A stretch of DNA of 11,282 nt from Bacteroidales bacterium UBA4231. GTDB lineage: Bacteria; Bacteroidota; Bacteroidia; Bacteroidales; UBA932. Under the pieces are notes generated by a model. The model did not search any database, was not told the origin of the DNA, and saw only the letters and a program-made list of their open reading frames with translations. The DNA lies in NCBI GenBank assembly GCA_002396335.1, contig DGXN01000015.1, positions 3,317 to 14,598 of the forward strand, in the 5' to 3' direction. Of the stretch, positions 1 through 4,802 are shown one piece after another (positions within the stretch are counted from its first letter, which is position 1; each line of letters opens with the position of its first letter). The position numbers and the translations under genes are program-made.

Positions 1-1518
1 CATGCCGTCGTCATCGGCATCGGTGGCGACGATGATGTTGTTGTAGCGGAGGTTGTCCAGGTCTTCCTCTACGCCGAGGGCGGCGATCAGGAGGTTCAGC
101 TCCTCATTTTCGGCCACTTTCTTGCGGCTTTCCTTGAAGCAGTTGATGGGTTTTCCGCGGAGGGAGAAGACGGCCTGGTTGTTGGCGTTGCGCACCTTGG
201 TGATGGTACCGGAGGCGGAGTCTCCCTCGGTGATGAAGATGGAGGTCTTCTCGCGTTCGTCCTCGTGGCCTTTGGGGAACTTGGCGTCGGAGAAGTGGTA
301 GCGGCAGTCGCGGAGCTTGCGGTTGTAGACGGCGGTTTTCTTGGCCCGTTCGCGGGACTTTTTCTGGACGCCGGCAATTTCTTCGCGTTCGGCCTGGGAG
401 GCTTTGATCTTGTCCTCGATGACGGGAACGATCTCCATGTGCATGTGGAGGTAGTCGTTCAAGTTCTTGGTGACGAAGTCGTTCACGAAGGTGCGGATCG
501 TGGGACCGCGGTCTACCGAGGTGCTGCCGTCGGCCCCTTTGACCTGCTTTTCCCACATGTAGGTGGAGCCGAGCTTGGTCTTGGTCTGGCCTTCGAAGAT
601 GGGCTCCTGGATCTGGATGGAGATGGCGCCCACAATGCCCTGGCGGATATCCTCGGGCTTGTAGTCTTTTTTGTAGAAGTCTTTGAAGGTCTTGGCGATG
701 GCTTCGCGGTAGGCGGCCAAATGGGTGCCGCCGTCGCGTGTGTTCTGGCCGTTGACGAAGGTGGCGATGTTTTCGCCGTAGCTGTTGCCGTGGGTGAGGA
801 CGATCTCGATGTCTTCGCCTTCCAGGTGGATGAGGGGATAAAGGGGCGTCTCGCTCAGATTCTCGGTCACGAGGTCCAGGAGGCCGTTCTCACTCTTGTA
901 GGGAACGCCGTTCAGGTTCAGGGTAAGGCCCTTTTTGAGGTAGGAGTAGTTCTTGACCATGCTCTCCACGAATTCCATGTGGAAGGAATAGTCGTTGAAC
1001 ATCTCTTCGTCCGGCGTGAAGCGGATGAGGGTGCCGCTCTTTTCGGCCGAGGGCTCGATGGCGCTCTCCAGGAGGTTGCCCCGGGAGAAATGCGCCCAGG
1101 AGCACTGGCCCTCGCGGTAGGAGGCGACGTAGAAGTCTACGGACATGGCGTTGACGGCCTTGGTGCCCACACCGTTCATACCCACGCTCTTCTTGAAGTT
1201 GGTGTCGTCGAATTTGCCGCCGGTGTTCAGCTTCGAGGTGGCGTCCACGACTTTCCCGAGCGGAATGCCGCGGCCGAAGTCCCGGACGGTGACGGTGCGG
1301 TCCTCGATGGTGATGTCGATCCGCTTGCCGTATCCCATGGAGAATTCGTCGATGGAGTTGTCGATGATCTCCTTCAGGAGGACGTAGATGCCGTCGCCCT
1401 GACGGTCTCCGTTTCCGAGCCGGCCGATGTACATGCCGGCGCGGCGGCGGATGTGCTCGTTCCATTCCAGGGTCTGGATGGAATCGTCGTTATAGCTATG
1501 GTTGATTGTTTCTGCCAT
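1..1518 (-). CDS. parE: DNA topoisomerase IV subunit B (ParE), 3' end missing
   Basis: ATPase subunit of topoisomerase IV, which pairs with ParC to decatenate daughter chromosomes and relax supercoils. The first 506 residues are visible and the rest lies beyond base 1; Bacteroidota ParE is usually a little over 600 residues. The GHKL ATPase has its N-box as KEIIDNSIDEF (E50 the expected catalytic base, N54 the Mg ligand), DFGRGIP at 80-86 and the lid SVGMNGVGTKAVNA at 111-124. The transducer carries the QTK loop (Q311-K313). The TOPRIM domain shows EGDSASG starting at E431 and DADDDG at 500-505, the Mg-binding acidic residues. The run DGIYVLLKE and the EGDSASGTITK form read as Bacteroidota ParE rather than GyrB. 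The ATG at 1516-1518 is chosen because it follows a consensus promoter and leaves a normal N-terminus. The usual RPGMYIG motif reads RAGMYIG (residues 27-32). A GyrB-like paralogue is the only real alternative. Confidence 0.95.
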   Translation of the reverse strand, partial: MAETINHSYNDDSIQTLEWNEHIRRRAGMYIGRLGNGDRQGDGIYVLLKEIIDNSIDEFSMGYGKRIDITIEDRTVTVRDFGRGIPLGKVVDATSKLNTGGKFDDTNFKKSVGMNGVGTKAVNAMSVDFYVASYREGQCSWAHFSRGNLLESAIEPSAEKSGTLIRFTPDEEMFNDYSFHMEFVESMVKNYSYLKKGLTLNLNGVPYKSENGLLDLVTENLSETPLYPLIHLEGEDIEIVLTHGNSYGENIATFVNGQNTRDGGTHLAAYREAIAKTFKDFYKKDYKPEDIRQGIVGAISIQIQEPIFEGQTKTKLGSTYMWEKQVKGADGSTSVDRGPTIRTFVNDFVTKNLNDYLHMHMEIVPVIEDKIKASQAEREEIAGVQKKSRERAKKTAVYNRKLRDCRYHFSDAKFPKGHEDEREKTSIFITEGDSASGTITKVRNANNQAVFSLRGKPINCFKESRKKVAENEELNLLIAALGVEEDLDNLRYNNIIVATDADDDGM

Positions 1519-1541
1519 TTATCGCCTTCTTGTCTATTTTA

Positions 1542-1571
1542 CAAAGTTAATAAAAATACCTGGAATAACAA
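1542..1571 (-). promoter_or_regulatory. parE promoter
   Basis: On the minus strand ATTG (TTG at 1571-1569) is followed by a 19-base spacer and TAACTTTG (1549-1542), matching the Bacteroidota primary-sigma pattern TTTG-N19-21-TAnnTTTG. The predicted start is near 1536, giving a leader of roughly 20 bases to the parE ATG at 1518. It lies back to back with the promoter of the rightward lipoprotein gene, two bases away. Confidence 0.65.
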
Positions 1572-1573
1572 TT

Positions 1574-1604
1574 TTTGCGCATTCCTCGAGTTTTGCTAAC
1601 TTTG
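1574..1604 (+). promoter_or_regulatory. Promoter of the lipoprotein gene
   Basis: TTTG (1574-1577), a 19-base spacer and TAACTTTG (1597-1604) form an exact match to the Bacteroidota promoter consensus. The predicted start is near 1611, about 17 bases before the ATG at 1628 and 29 before the preferred ATG at 1640. Confidence 0.75.
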
Positions 1605-1639
1605 TGCCGTCATTTGATGTGAACAAAATGATTCAGAAT

Positions 1640-2584
1640 ATGAAAAAACTGTTTTACACTGCTCTGGCCGTCCTTTGTCTCGTCGCCTGCGGAAAACCCT
1701 CCACCGAAGCGGACAAACCCTCCTTCACCTGGGAGAACAATGCCTCCTTCTCCATTACGGAAATCTCCACGTCCATGAAAGACGTCATCACCGTGTCCGT
1801 CCCCTCCGGCGTGTCCTCTTTCACCATTAAGCTCACCTCTCTTCCCGTGGAGCTGATCGGCGTTGCCAACGAACTGATCGGCATCGCCGGGAACAAGGCT
1901 TCCAGCCAGCAGGCCGGCGTGATTGACCTGGTGTCGGACGACAAGGCCGCCAAAACCCTCTCCGACAGCCGCATCGTCGTCCCCGCCGGCGCGTCCCTGA
2001 AAGGCGCCAAGTCCTGCACGGTGAATGTGGCCCGGCTGCTGATGGAACTCGTGGAAAGCTCCATCAGCATCCTTCCCAACCGCTCCCGCATTGCCCTGGA
2101 AATGAGCGTGACGGATGCCGCCGGGAATACCCTTTCCAAGACGGCCCAGTTCAACTGGACGTCAGCTCCGAAGATTACCTCCACGGTCGCGAACGGCGGT
2201 ACGTTCGTCATCAAGGACGGCGAAGTAGGTGACTTCACCGTAGACATCGACTGCCAGGGCAAGATTGCGGAACTCACCATCGCCTTCGGCGGCGACGCCG
2301 CCACGGTGGACCCGAAGATCCTGGACTTCGTCAAGGCCCGCACCACCTCGAAGACCAATGCCCTGCTGGACCTTATCAATGACAGCAAAGTGGCGTCCGG
2401 CTGCAAGCTGCCCGCCAGCGCGGAGCTGAAGGACAAGACATCGGCCAGCCTCAATCTGAAGGAAATGCTGCTGCAGGCAAGCTACACCATCACCCCCGGC
2501 AAGAAAACCACGATGGAAGTGGGTGTGGTGGACGCGCTCGGAAAGAGCGCCCGGTTCAGCGTGACGCTTAGTTCAGAGCAGTAA
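1640..2584 (+). CDS. Lipoprotein of unknown function with two tandem repeats
   Basis: I do not recognise the family. The 314-residue product starts with a lipoprotein signal peptide (MKKLFYTALAVLCLVAC) with lipobox LVAC and lipidated Cys17, then a Ser/Thr-rich linker, so it is anchored in an envelope membrane. The rest appears to be two related domains, about 36-173 and 188-312. Each begins with a beta-rich stretch, has a helical segment around an (I/L)DL(V/I)xD core, a Pro-Ala-x-x-x-Leu-Lys turn, and ends in a strand pattern V(T/V)DAxGxxxxxxxxF (VTDAAGN at 157-163, VVDALGK at 296-302). The closing strands look Ig-like. An in-frame ATG at 1628 also exists; 1640 is preferred because it gives a compact signal peptide. 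It is transcribed alone, divergent from parE, and ends 2 bp from the convergent DUF1573 gene. A surface or cell-envelope role is inference. Confidence 0.85.
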   Translation: MKKLFYTALAVLCLVACGKPSTEADKPSFTWENNASFSITEISTSMKDVITVSVPSGVSSFTIKLTSLPVELIGVANELIGIAGNKASSQQAGVIDLVSDDKAAKTLSDSRIVVPAGASLKGAKSCTVNVARLLMELVESSISILPNRSRIALEMSVTDAAGNTLSKTAQFNWTSAPKITSTVANGGTFVIKDGEVGDFTVDIDCQGKIAELTIAFGGDAATVDPKILDFVKARTTSKTNALLDLINDSKVASGCKLPASAELKDKTSASLNLKEMLLQASYTITPGKKTTMEVGVVDALGKSARFSVTLSSEQ

Positions 2585-2586
2585 GG

Positions 2587-3765
2587 TTACCGAAGCTCCG
2601 TCGCCACAAACAGGTTCACAAGGGGCCTGAGCGGGGAGTTGGTGGTAAGACTTACCATAATCACATTTTCCCCTTTGGGGAGAAGGGAAGTGTCCAGCGA
2701 AAAGCGGACACTTTCTTTTTGTCCGGACGGGACGCCGGGAAGCGCAGTCACCGTCAGGGCGGGGGACTCGGGATCGGCCTTGAAGAACTGAAGGGCGGAT
2801 CCTCCGCGGTTGGCGCAGGGGAAAACGGCTTCCACCACACTGCCTTTTTCGATGATGCCCAGGTTGGCGGTGCTGGTCTCGAATACGGGGAGGGCAGCCT
2901 CACGGCGTTCCGCATCCGACCAGGCGGCAAAGTTCTCCTGCGTCCAGGCGGTGATTTCGAGGGGTTTGTCGGCCTTCTTGCCGTTCAGTACGGGCGTGGC
3001 GGTGTAGACGTTCCTTCCGTAGACGCCTTTCTGTGCGGTGACGGTATAGGAGAGGGTGGCGGTGCTGCCGGCCGGGATGGGGTTTGGGGTCACGGAGAGG
3101 GAGAGGGGGGCGGAGACATCGGCAAAAGAGATGCTGAGCGGAGTTTTCCCGAGGTTGGCCACCAGGGCGGTCTCGCTGGCCGACAGACCCTGTTTCAGGG
3201 TTCCGGTCTTGTAGGAGCGGGTCTTCAGACCAAAAGCCCCGAGCTTCTGGGCTCCGTAGAGCTCGCTCAGGGACTTTTTCTTTTCATGGACGACGCCGCG
3301 AAGCCGCAGGACCACCGGCCGCTTGACGCCGGACACATATACCGTAAGGGTTTTGTCGAACGCCGTTGGGCCGTCCTCATTCTTGTAGGTGGCCGATATG
3401 GTGGCTTTCCCGCCCGCCGGAACGGGCTCCCGGGTCCATTTGACGTCGGTGCATCCGCAGGAGGACACGACCTCGAAGATGGCGATGGGCTCCTTTCCGA
3501 CATTGGTGAGGGTGAAAGTGCAGGAGAGGGGACCGTCGGCGGTGGAAACGTCTCCAAAGTCGTGGACGGTCTTGTCCCAGGTGAGAACCGCAACGGCCTC
3601 CTCCGCGGGATCGGCTGCATCGAGCGATGCGGCCAGTTCCGTCACAGGTGCAACAAAAGGGGCCGATGCCGACCCGTCCTGCGCGGCTGGCGCGCTATTT
3701 GCATTCCGGCTGCCGCAGGTAGCTACCAGAAAGGCGGCCGCCAAAGGGAAAAACAACACTTTCAT
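2587..3765 (-). CDS. Exported DUF1573-domain protein
   Basis: A 392-residue exported protein of a family common in Bacteroidota, with no settled function. The N-terminus MKVLFFPLAAAFLVATC is a signal peptide; Cys17 could be lipidated, but the residue before it is Thr, which is atypical for a lipobox. The first Ig-like domain (about 61-158) is canonical DUF1573: HDFGDV at 69-73, then SSCGCT at 101-106 followed by W, PVPAGG and a closing beta strand. The middle region (about 175-275) and the C-terminal region (about 300-392) look like two further Ig-like domains; the last repeats the layout (LGIIEKG, then NRGGS) but lacks the CGC motif. The ATG at 3763-3765 is chosen for the signal peptide. The consensus -7 box lies only five bases upstream, implying an almost leaderless message. 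The gene ends tail to tail with the lipoprotein gene, with no terminator visible between them. Confidence 0.88.
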   Translation of the reverse strand: MKVLFFPLAAAFLVATCGSRNANSAPAAQDGSASAPFVAPVTELAASLDAADPAEEAVAVLTWDKTVHDFGDVSTADGPLSCTFTLTNVGKEPIAIFEVVSSCGCTDVKWTREPVPAGGKATISATYKNEDGPTAFDKTLTVYVSGVKRPVVLRLRGVVHEKKKSLSELYGAQKLGAFGLKTRSYKTGTLKQGLSASETALVANLGKTPLSISFADVSAPLSLSVTPNPIPAGSTATLSYTVTAQKGVYGRNVYTATPVLNGKKADKPLEITAWTQENFAAWSDAERREAALPVFETSTANLGIIEKGSVVEAVFPCANRGGSALQFFKADPESPALTVTALPGVPSGQKESVRFSLDTSLLPKGENVIMVSLTTNSPLRPLVNLFVATELR

Positions 3766-3770
3766 ATGCA

Positions 3771-3802
3771 CAAAGTTAGTCACAGTTCTTTTCAAAATCA
3801 AA
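3771..3802 (-). promoter_or_regulatory. Promoter of the DUF1573 gene
   Basis: On the minus strand TTTG (3802-3799), a 20-base spacer and TAACTTTG (3778-3771) match the Bacteroidota consensus. The box ends five bases before the ATG at 3765, so transcription should begin at or within a couple of bases of the start codon. The element overlaps the opposing ferredoxin promoter at 3789-3802. Confidence 0.6.
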
Positions 3803-3819
3803 TTTAATGCCTATCTTCG
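3789..3819 (+). promoter_or_regulatory. Probable ferredoxin promoter
   Basis: TATCTTCG (3812-3819) matches the TAnnTTTG -7 box at all but one position; the -33 region about 19 bases upstream reads TTTT (3789-3792) and is weak. The resulting leader, about 3826-3861, is A-rich and nearly free of G (repeated CAA/ACAA units), hence unstructured. Such A-rich leaders commonly replace a Shine-Dalgarno in this phylum and suit a well-expressed ferredoxin. Confidence 0.5.
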
Positions 3820-3861
3820 CGGACAGAATACAATAACAACAACAATAAAAGCGAATAAACT

Positions 3862-4035
3862 ATGCCTAGATTAATCAATCCCGACATCTGTGTCTCCTGC
3901 GGCTCCTGCGCCGACGTGTGCCCTGTGGGTGCCATCACCGAAGGAGAAGCCTCCTACGTCATCAACGCCGACGAATGCATCGACTGCGGCGCCTGCGAAG
4001 GCACCTGCCCTAACGGAGCCATCTCCGAGGCCTAA
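3862..4035 (+). CDS. Small 2[4Fe-4S] ferredoxin
   Basis: A 57-residue clostridial-type ferredoxin, a soluble low-potential electron carrier. Two CxxCxxCxxxCP motifs are complete: Cys10, 13, 16, 20 with Pro21, and Cys39, 42, 45, 49 with Pro50. Each cluster takes three cysteines from one motif and the fourth from the other, so all eight ligands are present. The two halves are pseudo-symmetric (DICVSCGSC and DECIDCGAC; PVGAI and PNGAI). Length is typical for the family. The ATG follows an A-rich leader and the gene is followed 20 bases later by a strong terminator, so it is monocistronic. Its likely electron donor is the pyruvate:ferredoxin oxidoreductase encoded at 8166-11282; this pairing rests on family knowledge and is not shown by gene order. 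Confidence 0.95.
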   Translation: MPRLINPDICVSCGSCADVCPVGAITEGEASYVINADECIDCGACEGTCPNGAISEA

Positions 4036-4055
4036 TTCAAGGTTACAAAGAATTA

Positions 4056-4090
4056 AAAGAGACCGGCCACCACTGGCCGGTCTCTTTTTT
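4056..4090. terminator. Bidirectional intrinsic terminator (ferredoxin / yccF)
   Basis: A hairpin of at least 11 perfect pairs (GAGACCGGCCA with TGGCCGGTCTC, stem bases 4059-4069 and 4074-4084) encloses a CCAC loop. It is followed by six T (4085-4090) on the plus strand, and preceded by AAAA, which gives U-rich RNA on the minus strand. It sits between the convergent ferredoxin and yccF genes and can stop both. Confidence 0.93.
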
Positions 4091-4100
4091 GTCTGCCCTG

Positions 4101-4469
4101 TCAGCGGATTTGTTTCCCGAAGGGGAAAATGGAGCCGATAGCCATCTTGAAGTGCTGCAGCCCCCAGGGAATGCCCACGATGGTGACGCACAGCAGAAGG
4201 CCGAAGGTGAGGTGCGTCAGGGCAATCTCCCACCATCCCAGCAGGATCCAGACAAGGTTCATCACAATCGAGATGCATCCCGGTTCCTTGGGACCGTCCA
4301 CCAGTTCATGGCCGAAAGGCCACAGTGCATACGTCCCCAGTTTGAACAGCTGCACCCCGAACGGGATACCGATGACGGTAATGCACATGAGCAGCCCCAC
4401 AAGATAATAGATTATGGCAATCAGCAAGCCACCCAGCACAAGCCAGAGGATATTTCCCAGAAATTTCAT
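4101..4469 (-). CDS. yccF: YccF-family inner-membrane protein
   Basis: A 122-residue inner-membrane protein of the YccF family, whose function is not established. It is made of two copies of the YccF unit, about 6-53 and 71-118. Each has a hydrophobic membrane stretch, then C(I/V)T(V/I)(I/V)GIP(F/W)G(V/L)Q (29-40 and 94-105), and closes on PFG (51-53 and 116-118). Membrane segments are about 5-35 and 68-102, with a short polar loop at 54-66. It is somewhat shorter than the E. coli protein, which is roughly 150 residues. The ATG at 4467-4469 begins directly with the first membrane helix. It is transcribed alone, divergent from the small candidate gene at 4649 and convergent with the ferredoxin gene. 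Confidence 0.93.
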   Translation of the reverse strand: MKFLGNILWLVLGGLLIAIIYYLVGLLMCITVIGIPFGVQLFKLGTYALWPFGHELVDGPKEPGCISIVMNLVWILLGWWEIALTHLTFGLLLCVTIVGIPWGLQHFKMAIGSIFPFGKQIR

Positions 4470-4521
4470 GATTATTTGAGTTTAATTACTTCTTTTTTGC
4501 CTTTTCTTTGATGATTGAATG

Positions 4522-4529
4522 TAAAGATA
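4522..4529 (-). promoter_or_regulatory. Possible yccF -7 box
   Basis: Reading leftward, TATCTTTA (4529-4522) differs from TAnnTTTG only in the last base. No TTTG is found 19-21 bases upstream, so the call rests on the -7 box alone. The implied leader is about 45-50 bases, A-rich, with an AAAGAAAAGG stretch. Confidence 0.35.
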
Positions 4530-4618
4530 CTATTTTTTTCTAAATACCCTCTTTGCATCGTAGTCGCCCCGGCAATCTTTTTTTTGAGCTTGGGCAGTGG
4601 TTTGGCACAAGCGGGTTG

Positions 4619-4626
4619 TAGTTTTG
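4619..4626 (+). promoter_or_regulatory. -7 box of the small candidate gene
   Basis: TAGTTTTG fits TAnnTTTG exactly and is the same core used by the M16 peptidase gene. The -33 position holds only AGTGG (4596-4600), so the upstream half is weak. The predicted start, about 4632, is roughly 16 bases before the ATG at 4649. Confidence 0.45.
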
Positions 4627-4648
4627 CAGCAACAAAAACGTTTATGCC

Positions 4649-4744
4649 ATGTTTGAGATTTTGTTTTCTGTCGGCCTGTATGCAGGTGCTGTCGTTCTTC
4701 TTATCAAAGGGGTTATCATGTTCTGCGAATGTTGCCCGGAATGA
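4649..4744 (+). CDS. Candidate 31-residue single-pass membrane protein
   Basis: Not recognised; proposed from context. The frame encodes MFEILFSVGLYAGAVVLLIK followed by GVIMFCECCPE. Residues 4-25 form one hydrophobic membrane segment interrupted by Lys20, and the tail holds three cysteines and two acids (C26, C28, C29; E27, E31). A TAGTTTTG promoter core lies about 22 bases upstream and an intrinsic terminator begins seven bases after the stop, so the unit has its own start and end. The tail could bind a metal or form disulfides; that is a guess. Against it, third positions are less GC-rich than in neighbouring genes, and a second overlapping frame from the ATG at 4644 (34 residues, also Cys-bearing, ending 4748) competes with it. 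The transcript could instead be a non-coding RNA of about 150 bases. The rest of the gap, 4530-4618, holds only T-rich sequence with no gene that I can see. Confidence 0.42.
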   Translation: MFEILFSVGLYAGAVVLLIKGVIMFCECCPE

Positions 4745-4750
4745 TTGATT

Positions 4751-4785
4751 AAAAAATACCGCCCCGGGAGAGGAGCGGTATTTTT
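4751..4785. terminator. Bidirectional intrinsic terminator (small gene / M16 peptidase)
   Basis: AAATACCGC (4754-4762) pairs with GCGGTATTT (4775-4783). The loop is twelve bases, inside which CC and GG can extend the stem after a bulge. A-run and T-run flanks serve both strands. It separates the rightward small candidate gene from the leftward M16 peptidase gene. Confidence 0.85.
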
Positions 4786-4802
4786 ATGGGCGGCAGGGGC
4801 GC

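Noticed and set aside
265..1599. Long plus-strand open frame antisense to parE (up to 444 codons)
   Set aside because: It is the mirror of a clearly identified gene. The composition (Val, Gly, Asp, Leu rich) is what GC-rich third positions produce on the opposite strand, and no domain is recognisable.
2666..2684. TTCCCC-TTT-GGGGA hairpin as terminator for the lipoprotein gene
   Set aside because: It lies inside the DUF1573 coding region, has only about five pairs, and has no T-run on either strand.
3766..3801. Upstream TTG start extending the DUF1573 protein by 12 residues
   Set aside because: It falls within the promoter, and the ATG at 3763-3765 begins a standard signal peptide.
2719..3807. 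Plus-strand open frame of 362 codons antisense to the DUF1573 gene
   Set aside because: Low-complexity Gly/Arg-rich translation with no motif; the minus-strand protein has a signal peptide and the SSCGCT motif.
3871..4278. Minus-strand frame across the ferredoxin gene and its terminator
   Set aside because: It runs through an intrinsic terminator hairpin and opposes a 57-residue ferredoxin with all eight cysteine ligands.
4603..4627. Possible sigma-54 promoter (TTGGCAC upstream of TTG)
   Set aside because: The -12 GC dinucleotide is not where required: ten bases after GG at 4604-4605 the sequence reads TT. The TAGTTTTG core explains the region better.
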